A stretch of 64,000 nucleotides of DNA from CAWGGS01 sp963822095 (lineage in GTDB: Bacteria; Desulfobacterota; Desulfobulbia; Desulfobulbales; Desulfocapsaceae): positions 62,001 through 126,000 of the forward strand of contig CAWGGS010000001.1 in the NCBI GenBank assembly GCA_963822095.1, given 5' to 3'. Position numbers and translations under genes: made by a program. Positions 56,721 through 63,958 of the stretch are shown here, in pieces. Position 1 is the first letter of the stretch. Each line of letters opens with the position of its first letter. The notes under the pieces are model-generated. The model was not told the DNA's origin. It did not search any database and saw nothing but the letters and a program-made list of their open reading frames with translations.

Positions 56721-56768
56721 CAGGCTGTTTCTATTCCCATGCAGAAGTGCAGGAATGGAAACAGCCTG
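56721..56768 (+). terminator. Stem-loop after the RACo-like gene
   Basis: CAGGCTGTTTC pairs with GAAACAGCCTG around a loop that is itself partly paired (TATTCC/GGAAT-like). There is no T tract, so termination is possible but not certain. Confidence 0.5.
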
Positions 56769-56822
56769 TGCAAGGTGACCCTTGGAAGTGTTCGGCGTTG
56801 GGTGGAAATTATATAATTACAA

Positions 56823-57060
56823 CACAACTTTCCGGGTTAGTATATTTGATTGTAATTGCGTCGCAACTATCGAACGAATCGTTATTTAATACTCGCTGCA
56901 AGAATTCAGGAGTTAGGAGTTAGAATCCAGAGAGGTTGTCTTTGTTTGATTTTCTTTTGAATTAATACTCCCGGATTCTGGATTCTCCGGAATATAAACG
57001 GGGAGAAAACTGTAAAGAACGTATTATTTCAGTATATTATCACAATACAGAGAGTTGATT
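56823..57060 (+). repeat. Diverged promoter-region repeat, copy 1
   Basis: CACAACTTTCCGGGTTAGTA ... AGAATTCAGGAGTTAG ... GTATATTATCACAATACAG aligns in order with 58457-58950 (CACAACTTTCCGGGTTGGCA ... AGAATTCAGAAAACAG ... CATATATTATCACAACTCAG). It ends 20 bp before a MITE copy. The two copies bracket the DUF134 and DUF5320 genes. Confidence 0.6.
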
Positions 57061-57079
57061 TGATTTGCAATATTATAAT

Positions 57080-57249
57080 TAATTACCACTAATGTTCAGC
57101 TACTGATCCAGGGAGTGAGCTGTTCGTTTCTCGGGACGCCATAAACCCATCCTTGGGGGCTTCGCTGCAGCCGCCCTGCCTGCAGATACCTGAGAAACAA
57201 ACAACTCACATCCTTCCATTTCGCTGGGCTGAGTTTCAGGGGTGATCAG
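57080..57249 (+). mobile_element. Full-length palindromic MITE-like element
   Basis: A 170-bp element with ends TAATTACCACTAATGTTCAG and CTGAGTTTCAGGGGTGATCA. Inner arms are GAGCTGTTCGTTTCTCGGG and CCTGAGAAACAAACAACTC, around a GGGGGCTTCGCTGCAG core. No ORF. Together with 56823-57060 and the operators it accounts for most of the gap before the DUF134 gene. Confidence 0.85.
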
Positions 57250-57302
57250 AATATTATATGTTATAATAATACAAGCTGTTAGATTGGAATACTACGCATG
57301 TA

Positions 57303-57371
57303 ATGGTCATTTGATCATTATTTTTCTTGACATTCAAGTTGTCTAAACATATATTATGGTCAAATGACCAT
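57303..57371 (+). promoter_or_regulatory. Promoter with two palindromic operators for the DUF134 gene
   Basis: TTGACA (57327-57332) and TATATT (57350-57355), 17 bp apart, are flanked by palindromes ATGGTCATTTGATCAT (57303-57318) and ATGGTCAAATGACCAT (57356-57371). The second is perfect. Operators of this placement would allow tight repression, most simply by the DUF134 helix-turn-helix protein itself. Confidence 0.7.
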
Positions 57372-57394
57372 TATTTATTCATACAGGAGATTGC

Positions 57395-57997
57395 GTGCCG
57401 AGACCAAAACTGCCAAGGACTATTCATTCCCCGCCTTCAATTGACGTGTTCAATCCTGGCGGATCCGAACAAAGAGAAGAGGTAGTTCTCTCTTATGAGG
57501 AGCTTGAAGCTATCAGGCTCATTGATTTTGAAGGCCTGGATCAAAGCGAGGCAGCCACCCATATGGGAATTTCTCGGCAAACCTTTGGGCGCGTTCTGAA
57601 GTCGGCACGATTCACCGTCTCCAAGGCCTTGGTCGAGGGATTTGGGTTGAAGGTGACAGGGGGCTGCTACCGGGTTCGAGGACAAGGACGCGCTCACGGC
57701 CAAGGTAATGGAGTGGGCAGGCAAAGGCGCCGTCAGTACGCTCTAAACAGCAAGGAACAGCAAAGAGAATCCACAGGAGGTACTCAAATGGCTGAAAATA
57801 ACAGATCATCTCAGGGACAGGGCAGTAACGGGAATTCAAATGAAGGAGCCGGTGTTGGCACCGGTCGCGGGCAGGGGAAAGGCCAGGGCCGAGGACAGGG
57901 CCAACGGTCGGGAACTGGTCGTGGGAAAGGAGGCGGCAAGGGCAAGGGCCGTGGGCTTGGTGGAGGGAAAGGAGACGGGAGTTGTGGTCGATCCTGA
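57395..57997 (+). CDS. DUF134 helix-turn-helix protein fused to a Gly/Gln/Arg-rich tail
   Basis: The GTG start has AGGAGA upstream. Residues 1-95 are DUF134 (MPRPKLPRTI, LSYEELEAIRLIDFEGLDQS, GISRQTFGRVLKSAR), a predicted DNA-binding family. After about residue 105 comes a low-complexity RGQGKGQGRG-type tail of 90 residues. Within it an ATG at 57788 has its own AGGAGG seven bases upstream, so a second, separate small protein of 69 residues may be made. Similar pairs occur with NifX/Mrp metal-cluster genes in anaerobes. Role unproven; autoregulation is likely from the operators. Confidence 0.75.
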   Translation: MPRPKLPRTIHSPPSIDVFNPGGSEQREEVVLSYEELEAIRLIDFEGLDQSEAATHMGISRQTFGRVLKSARFTVSKALVEGFGLKVTGGCYRVRGQGRAHGQGNGVGRQRRRQYALNSKEQQRESTGGTQMAENNRSSQGQGSNGNSNEGAGVGTGRGQGKGQGRGQGQRSGTGRGKGGGKGKGRGLGGGKGDGSCGRS

Positions 57998-58094
57998 AAC
58001 GAACAGATACAAGTTTAGGCGAGTCATAAAAGACATTACGATAATGATTTCTTACAGGCCTTTTCAATAAGACGAAGCATAGGGAGGAAATGAT

Positions 58095-58400
58095 ATGCCG
58101 GGATTTAATCAAAAAGGACCAATGAGTGAAGGCCCCATGACCGGAAGAGGCATGGGGCGATGCGCTGCACCAACGCAAGACACAGCCAGGGATTGGGATG
58201 CACCGGGGTATGGTCGTGGCCGGACAATGGGCAGACGGAGATGCCAGCAGCAAATCCGTCGGGGTGCGGATGTGCCCGAGAGGACTCAGGTTTCCCTTCA
58301 GCTGCAACCGGCCGGTGTGGCGACCCTGACCGAAAAAGCTCATCAACTTGAACTGGAACTCGAAACCATAAAAAATCAACTGAAACAAATGGGTCAGTAA
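58095..58400 (+). CDS. DUF5320 small protein
   Basis: The N terminus MPGFNQKGPMSEGPMTGRGM is the characteristic opening of DUF5320 proteins, and the C-terminal 35 residues form a coiled-coil helix (LTEKAHQLELELETIKNQL). Length is 101. The usual partners are NifX-like, Mrp and DUF134 genes. It starts 97 bp after the DUF134 gene. Function unknown. Confidence 0.72.
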   Translation: MPGFNQKGPMSEGPMTGRGMGRCAAPTQDTARDWDAPGYGRGRTMGRRRCQQQIRRGADVPERTQVSLQLQPAGVATLTEKAHQLELELETIKNQLKQMGQ

Positions 58401-58456
58401 CTGGTAGAGAAGTTTGATTATAACATGATGTTTCTGTAGCAAATAATGAGAGCGAG

Positions 58457-58950
58457 CACAACTTTCCGGGTTGGCATATTTTGTTACAATTGTATCGGAA
58501 TTATTGCATGCATCGTTTTAAAAAATTCGGATCATCTGGTTTGAGCGTACTTTGGTAAAGCTAAAAGTATCATCCCGGCGCAGGTCATCGCTTCCAGACG
58601 CTGCCCTGCGGCCTCATTCCCTGTGCACCACGGCTGACAGACAGACCGTCCCTGGCCTGCTGCCAGTTGCGGACGTCCTATCCGCAACCCTCCGGGCCTG
58701 ATGTGGTTCCCAGTCGGGCCTCCGCGATGCGTCGATAAGCGACGTCCTCCGCCTCCCGGGTTTTAGATACGTACGCTTAATCCGGAAGAACCAAAAATTT
58801 TGCCAGAATTCAGAAAACAGGACTCAGATGGATTGATTTTTTTCTGGTTTTGACTTCTCAATTCTCGATTGTCCGGGATTTAACCGGAAAGTAACCTGAA
58901 AATAACATTTTATTTCCATATATTATCACAACTCAGAAATTTGAGAATGA
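58457..58950 (+). repeat. Diverged promoter-region repeat, copy 2 (interrupted)
   Basis: Order and sequence correspond to 56823-57060, but about 260 bp of GC-rich sequence (58526-58787) lie in the middle. Copy 2 precedes the selenoperoxiredoxin as copy 1 precedes the DUF134 gene. The gap 58401-59058 otherwise has no gene. Confidence 0.6.
58526..58787 (+). repeat. GC-rich inverted-repeat element inside repeat copy 2
   Basis: Ends TTCGGAT...AGCGTAC (58526-58550) and GTACGCTTAATCCGGAA (58771-58787) are inverted copies. An internal hairpin GTTGCGGA/TCCGCAAC lies at 58666-58688. There is no ORF. It could be a small mobile element or a structured RNA. Confidence 0.45.
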
Positions 58951-59058
58951 TTCTTTTGTCCTTGACAGCGCGTGTGAGTTGAAGCTAAAATTCCCTAGGT
59001 AATGGGTATATACCCACAATGCGACTGCGTCGCACCACCTGTAGTAAAGGAGGTATTT

Positions 59059-59775
59059 ATGGCTGAAGAAGAAAAGGTCGGGTGTGCCAGACCGACGGGA
59101 GGCCCGGTAGGAGAAGATTCGTCAGTATCGGAGGATTCGCCGAAAACAATCAAGGAGGAGCGCACTATGATCATGGTAGGTCAGAAAGCCCCTGATTTTG
59201 TTGCACCGGGCTACCAACAGGACAAATTCATCAATATCAAACTCTCGGATTATTTAGGCAAGTGGGTGCTTCTCTGTTTCTACCCAGGTGATTTTACCTT
59301 TGTATGAGCAACCGAGATTTCAGCGGTCGCTGAAAAATACCCTGAGTTTCAGAAGTTGGGAGTAGAGGTACTCTCCATGTCTGTCGATTCCATGTTTGTG
59401 CATAAGATGTGGAATGACGAAGAACTGGCAAAGATGGTTAAAGGCGGGGTTCCTTTTCCAATGTTGTCTGATGCAGGCGGCAAGGTCGGCAAAATTTTCG
59501 GGGTTTTTGACGAGGCAGCCGGGGTTGAAGCCCGTGGCAGATTTATTATTGATCCTGATGGCGTGGTTCAGGGATATGAGGTTTTGACTCCTCCCGTCGG
59601 TAGAAACGTGAGCGAAACGTTTCGGCAGGTTCAGGCATTCCAATTGGTGAGAAAGACAAAGGGTGCTGAAGCGACACCTTCTGGCTGGAGGCCAGGCAAG
59701 AAAACGTTAAAACCGGGTATCGATCTGGTTGGCAAGGTCTGGAAGGAATGGAAGACAAGCATGGCCTTTGATTGA
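59059..59775 (+). CDS. Selenocysteine-containing peroxiredoxin (PrxU type), in-frame UGA at 59305
   Basis: The frame is continuous through a TGA at 59305-59307. Before it reads GKWVLLCFYPGDFTFV and after it ATEISAVAEKYPEFQKLG, so the TGA lies exactly at the peroxidatic Cys of the FTFVCPTE motif. A SECIS-like hairpin follows. The position of the usual resolving cysteine (family VCPAGW) reads ATPSGW, pointing to a one-selenol mechanism. The start at 59059 has AGGAGG; a second start at 59167 (also with AAGGAGG) gives the ordinary Prx N terminus. The 5' extension has one Cys. The product would be about 238 residues. Confidence 0.88.
59317..59336 (+). promoter_or_regulatory. Bacterial SECIS hairpin
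   Basis: TTTCAGC (59318-59324) pairs perfectly with GCTGAAA (59329-59335) around the loop GGTC. It starts 10 nt after the UGA and its apical GGU is the feature SelB recognises in bacterial SECIS elements. Confidence 0.8.
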
Positions 59776-59961
59776 TTTAATGCTGCGTCTGCGCAGGCTG
59801 GGGTAAATATCCGGCCTGCGCTCCTTGGTTTTTCATGATAATGGACAGACGTGGGAAATTTTAGAGTCTTTCCCGTTTTTATATTCTTTTGAATACGTAC
59901 GATCATCTTGAAAAGGTATTGCTAAAGAAAATAACCTTCATTCACAAGGAGATGTGTTCCT

Positions 59962-60666
59962 ATGAAAACTCAAGAAATATTTCGTACACCCCGCCGCATT
60001 ACAGATCTTATTGAGCACAAAGGGAGTGGTAGAACAGTAACCTGTCTTCCTTCATTTGAGATCCTGCCGGTCGATTTCCTTCATCGAAAAAACCCCTATA
60101 AAGCGTATATATTTCTCTGTCGATTTAACGGTGAAATAGACGAAGAGACATATTCCTTTAGAAAATGCTATGCCCGTGGATGCCCTGAAAACCAATGCTC
60201 ACATGTTTCCCGGGCAATTATGATAGCAAATAGATATCTGCAAAGAGATTACAGCCGGTTGGAAAAAGCTGGTATCAAGGTTGATCACCGACTGTTTTCT
60301 CTTGAAGATATGTTGGTAAAATATGACGGATATCAACAGGAACATGACACCTCACTGGCCTTGGAGGATTGCATCCAAATGTCAGAAGGTGGAACGAAAG
60401 TGGGTTTGAGTGTAGATCTGGAATATGTTCCAGCGGTGGAACATTTCTCCAATTACGAGAATTCCCAAACATTTTTAACAGCTGATTTTATAGTCACTGC
60501 TGGTGATCAGAGATATACCTTTCAACGCTGTCTGTCCTGTTATCAGACCGACAAGGAAAAAGAAGAAAAAGGCATGCAGATGGAAGTCGCAAATGCCAGA
60601 TTGAAATTACTCTATCAGGAGTTTGCCAGGAATTCTGTGAAATATACTGAAATGTTTTTTTCATAG
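59962..60666 (+). CDS. Cysteine-containing protein of unknown function
   Basis: I do not recognise a family. The 234-residue protein has no signal peptide. Cysteines are grouped in KCYARGCPENQCSHVSRAI (about residues 73-90) and RCLSCYQTDKE (about 193-203), which could bind a metal or cluster. AAGGAGATG precedes the ATG. It lies between the selenoperoxiredoxin and the second NifU-like gene, all on the same strand, and so may belong to a redox or cluster function. Confidence 0.6.
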   Translation: MKTQEIFRTPRRITDLIEHKGSGRTVTCLPSFEILPVDFLHRKNPYKAYIFLCRFNGEIDEETYSFRKCYARGCPENQCSHVSRAIMIANRYLQRDYSRLEKAGIKVDHRLFSLEDMLVKYDGYQQEHDTSLALEDCIQMSEGGTKVGLSVDLEYVPAVEHFSNYENSQTFLTADFIVTAGDQRYTFQRCLSCYQTDKEKEEKGMQMEVANARLKLLYQEFARNSVKYTEMFFS

Positions 60667-60787
60667 AATGACAGATGTGATGCAGAACGGTGATTAATCA
60701 CTTTTGTTACCCCTGAAAGGGAGAATAACAGCAGCATTTTAGTGAAAACAAGCAGTAATTTGTACGTTCGTAATATTGAGGTGAGCA

Positions 60788-61183
60788 GTGGGAAAGCAAT
60801 TCGATTTTTGGCAAGATCATTCCGAAACATTTTTGACCATGGCCTATCTCTGGGACAGACGGAAGGCCATGGAACAGCCGGATGGCTGTGGGAGAAAAAC
60901 AGGGGATTGCGGGGATAGCATCACTCTGTATCTTCGCATACGTGAGGACATTATCGATCAGGTGACTTTTGAACTTGCGGGCTGCCTCAATACCAACGCC
61001 TGTTGCAATGCGTTGGCCGTTCTCGTCGAAGGCAAAAAGATGGAAGAGTCCTGGGATATTAGCCCACAAGATATTATTGAGTTCCTTGAAACCCTGCCGG
61101 TCGATCATCACCACTGCGCTGATCTTACTGTGGGCACGTTTTATCTGGCCCTGGCGGATTACAACGAAAAAACAATAATTTGA
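60788..61183 (+). CDS. IscU/NifU-N-like iron-sulfur scaffold protein
   Basis: The scaffold cysteines are in KTGDCGDSI, LAGCLNTNACCNAL and HHHCADL. Length is 131. The start is a GTG with GAGGTGA nearby. It is a soluble homologue of the protein at 54000. The stop codon (TGA, 61181-61183) is the first three bases of a MITE element, so the insertion set the present C terminus (NEKTII). Confidence 0.75.
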   Translation: MGKQFDFWQDHSETFLTMAYLWDRRKAMEQPDGCGRKTGDCGDSITLYLRIREDIIDQVTFELAGCLNTNACCNALAVLVEGKKMEESWDISPQDIIEFLETLPVDHHHCADLTVGTFYLALADYNEKTII

Positions 61184-61350
61184 TTACCACTAATGTTCAG
61201 TTGCTGGTCCGGAGTGAAAGCTGTTCGTTTCTCGGGACGCCATGAACCCATCCCTGGGGGCTTCGCTGCAGCCATCCAGGCTGCAGAGACCTGAAAAACG
61301 GACAGCTCTCACTCTTTTTTCTTGATAGGCTGCGTTTCAGTGGTAATCAG
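61181..61350 (+). mobile_element. Full-length palindromic MITE-like element
   Basis: Ends are TGATTACCACTAATGTTCAG and the inverse match GCGTTTCAGTGGTAATCAG. The central core GGACGCCATGAACCCATCC is in the same orientation as in the copy at 57080. It supplies the stop codon of the preceding gene. The following 140 bp to 61490 hold no gene. Confidence 0.85.
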
Positions 61351-61490
61351 AAACAATAAAAATAACAACGGGCAAAACAAGGGGAAGTTTTTCTGAGAGG
61401 TAGCGGTTATCACCAATAAAATGGCCAGGTCAGCGCGCATTCCTTTTTTTAGAGAACATCCTGGTAAGATCTCTGGGTAGATGGTGGCAG

Positions 61491-62348
61491 TTATGAATGA
61501 CGGGGTTGGGTGATGATGGAATCCCCGACCTGGCATCCAATATGTTCTGCCACGACCGGACATTTGGCCTTGAGCAAAAAGAAGATTTTCTTGCTGCTCT
61601 CAGAAAGGGTTTCATAGTTTCCCTGTCCTTTGGCAATGACAAGGTCGGCGGCCTCAAAAACCTCTTTGAAGTTGTTGGTACACTCCTCCAAAATTGTGCC
61701 TGGTGCGTCTGAACCGTTTTCGACAACGGGCACAAGGTCGGTCATGCCGGTTATGACGGCATCTTCCATTGTGGCATCATTGATAATTGGCTTTCCTCTG
61801 ACGGCAAAGGTAACCCGGTCGATCGGCAGCCTGTTGATAAGCAGCTTGTCGAAAACGATTTCACCTGTGTTGTCACCAAGGTAGAGGATTTTTCCAGCCG
61901 AAAGTACGGTGTCTTCCAATTCATCCACATCTCCGGTCAGGGATTCTGATAGTGTTGCCGCAATTGTATCTTCGATAACCGACTGATCAATGGTGGTATT
62001 GACACCGCAATCAATGATGTTGCCTGCAATAGCCAGACGGACAGCCGATTCGAAGGGGTTGGCCGATGTCTGTACCATCTCCTGTAATCTGGGATAGAGT
62101 GCCAGGGCAAAACGGTTAAACTGCTCTTTGACAGACCTGTACGGGTCGTGACTGCCAGCGTGTTTGCGGATGATCCGGTGTATGTGCTGACTCATCGCCG
62201 GGGGGCAAAGATCGAGGTCCATTATGCTGAGCTCTTTCAGTACCTCCCGTAGCACCGAGGCATGGATATTTTTATCAGATGATGCAAGTCTGACGGCGTT
62301 AAGGGTCTGCCGAACAAAGCAGGGAATGCAGTCATAGGCGGTATTCAT
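61491..62348 (-). CDS. DUF89-family protein (damage-control phosphatase-like)
   Basis: DUF89 enzymes are metal-dependent phosphatases that remove damaged phosphometabolites. An N-terminal CIPC pair (YDCIPCFVRQ), the family motif LGDNTGEIVFDK with its metal-binding Asp and Asn, and VIAKGQGNYETLSE are visible. Length is 285. The ATG overlaps the DUF166 stop (ATGA), so the two are translationally coupled. Confidence 0.8.
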   Translation of the reverse strand: MNTAYDCIPCFVRQTLNAVRLASSDKNIHASVLREVLKELSIMDLDLCPPAMSQHIHRIIRKHAGSHDPYRSVKEQFNRFALALYPRLQEMVQTSANPFESAVRLAIAGNIIDCGVNTTIDQSVIEDTIAATLSESLTGDVDELEDTVLSAGKILYLGDNTGEIVFDKLLINRLPIDRVTFAVRGKPIINDATMEDAVITGMTDLVPVVENGSDAPGTILEECTNNFKEVFEAADLVIAKGQGNYETLSESSKKIFFLLKAKCPVVAEHIGCQVGDSIITQPRHS

Positions 62349-62992
62349 TTTTTATCAAGCGCCTTTTGAAGTGCCGCCGTGTGGAAGTTTGAGGCCAGGT
62401 GAACCGGACTTTTTCCATATATCGGGTCCCAGTCCGATGGATCGGCGGTGCAGCCGAACTGTGTTTCGAGTCCGATTTTTTGAAGTGCCTCCTCAATTTC
62501 AAGGCCTTGTATCTTTTCAGCAGCTAGCCAGGTAACACCGCACGGCGCTCCGCGTAAAACTTTGATTTCAGTTATGATATTGTCTTTAACGACAACCTCA
62601 AATTCCGGTGCGCCAAAAAGCTTGCCATATTCACCCAGGTTGTCGTGACGGGGGAGTGCGCAACAGATGGGGGGGGAATATGTCCAGTCGTTTTGTATCT
62701 TTTTTCGTGTGGCGACTTCAGGGATTCCTTTGTTTTTACACAGGCGTGCAAGGTCATAGGAGAGATCCGGATGCTTGAGATAATCCAAAACCATATCCGC
62801 CTCAATGTCTGACGGCAGAAACTCGGTTGCATCGTCTATAACAGAAGGAAGTGGAATATCAATTTCTATCTTTTTGAGACAAAAGCGGTCTTTGCCGATT
62901 TTTTCAATGCCTCGAATCTTGCTTTCGCCTTTTCCGTTCTGCTGAAAGACCAGCAGCGTCTGAGGCCGGTCGTTATGTCGTGAACTTTTCAT
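62345..62992 (-). CDS. DUF166-family protein
   Basis: The recognisable DUF166 segments are PSDIEADMVLDYLKHPDLSY, a conserved C in SPPICCALPRH, and APCGVTWLAAEKI near the C terminus. The chosen ATG gives MKSSRHNDRPQTLLVFQQ; upstream ATGs at 63037 or 63073 are possible. Length is 215. DUF166 occurs mainly in methanogens and sulfate reducers; its activity is not established. It is co-transcribed with the DUF89 gene. Confidence 0.68.
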   Translation of the reverse strand: MKSSRHNDRPQTLLVFQQNGKGESKIRGIEKIGKDRFCLKKIEIDIPLPSVIDDATEFLPSDIEADMVLDYLKHPDLSYDLARLCKNKGIPEVATRKKIQNDWTYSPPICCALPRHDNLGEYGKLFGAPEFEVVVKDNIITEIKVLRGAPCGVTWLAAEKIQGLEIEEALQKIGLETQFGCTADPSDWDPIYGKSPVHLASNFHTAALQKALDKK

Positions 62993-63119
62993 GCGGTCTT
63001 TGTTTCTCCTTGTCGTGCAATGATTCCTTTCTACCATGCTGTGCAGAATTTTGGTTGATCTTGTCTTGAGCACTATAATCGAAAAAATTATTTGTTGTTA
63101 TAGAAGTTGTTGTTTTTTT

Positions 63120-63291
63120 CTGATTACCATTACTGTTCAGCAACTAATCCAGGGTGTGAGCTGTTCGTTTCTCGGGTCTCTGTAGCTTGGACGGATGCAG
63201 AGAAGCCCCCAGGGATGGGTTTATGGCGTCCCGCGAAACGAACAGCTCACACCCCTTCCTTTCCGATAGGCTGAGTTTCAGTGGTAATCAG
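63120..63291 (+). mobile_element. Full-length palindromic MITE-like element with inverted core
   Basis: Ends CTGATTACCATTACTGTTCA and GCTGAGTTTCAGTGGTAATC match the other copies, but the centre (GAAGCCCCCAGGGATGGGTT) is the reverse complement of the core at 61181 and 57080. This fits recombination between the inner arms. It separates the DUF166 operon from the DUF1638 gene; the 312-bp gap otherwise holds nothing recognised. Confidence 0.85.
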
Positions 63292-63304
63292 ATTTTTTTT
63301 TTGG

Positions 63305-63958
63305 TTAGATAATGAGTGCTTTTGCCGCTTTTTCCAGGAGATGTTTGAATCGGTCAAGGGTTATTGTGTGGGGCGTCAGTGTGATCCCCATCCAATCCGC
63401 ATAGTTGAGGAATTCTTCCGGTGTTTCCTCCATGAACTTGTCCATGAAGCCGATGCCGTCAAGGACGATGGCACCACCGGTATGACGGGGGAAGTTTTCG
63501 TTTGCCAGGGCCTTATCCCAGCCCTTAAAGACCTGAGATTTGAATTTTATCCATCCCGGTGTCATCCACCAAACGGGTTCGCCTTCGGCAATTTCCCTGG
63601 CAATTTTGTCTCTTTCTTTTTCGCTGGCAAGCATATCCATACAGTGCGTGGCATCGAGCCGTGTAATGTTTGAGCCCAATTCTTCTAGGATGGTGTGCAT
63701 TTTCCGCGTGGGCTGTTCGGTATTTACATAGCAGAATTTCCCGCCGTAGATGACAATGATCTTCTCGTGCTGCGTTTTTTGCTTTTCGATCTCCTGGATG
63801 AGTTGCTTCTCCAGTTCCCGGCAGTCCTGATGCAGACCCGGGGTGGTGAAGTGGAGGGATGCTGTGCCCAGGAAACCTTCTTTTTGGAGATGGTTGAGTT
63901 CAAGACTCATTGTACCGCAGGCGATAATTGCTGTATCGTTGAATGAAACATTTTCCAT
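63305..63958 (-). CDS. DUF1638 protein
   Basis: DUF1638 proteins are small cobalamin-methyltransferase-associated proteins common near trimethylamine-type methyltransferase genes. Visible traits are IIACGTMSLELNHL at the N terminus, VIYGGKFCYVNTEQP near residue 75, the RLDATHCMDML segment, and EPVWWMTPGWI. The ATG at 63958 gives MENVSFND; a GTG at 63970 is also possible. Length is 217. No methyltransferase is adjacent within the window, and the upstream flank is cut by the window edge. Confidence 0.75.
   Translation of the reverse strand: MENVSFNDTAIIACGTMSLELNHLQKEGFLGTASLHFTTPGLHQDCRELEKQLIQEIEKQKTQHEKIIVIYGGKFCYVNTEQPTRKMHTILEELGSNITRLDATHCMDMLASEKERDKIAREIAEGEPVWWMTPGWIKFKSQVFKGWDKALANENFPRHTGGAIVLDGIGFMDKFMEETPEEFLNYADWMGITLTPHTITLDRFKHLLEKAAKALII

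Noticed and set aside
57016..57056. Possible NikR-like palindrome (GTATTATTTCAG...ATCACAATAC) before the DUF134 gene
   Set aside because: Spacing does not fit TRWYA-N15-TRWYA, and the second repeat copy near 58900 has a different spacing; it is better explained as part of the duplicated repeat.
57080..63291. The spaced similar elements as a CRISPR array
   Set aside because: The repeats are about 170 bp, kilobases apart, palindromic, and separated by genes rather than short unique spacers.
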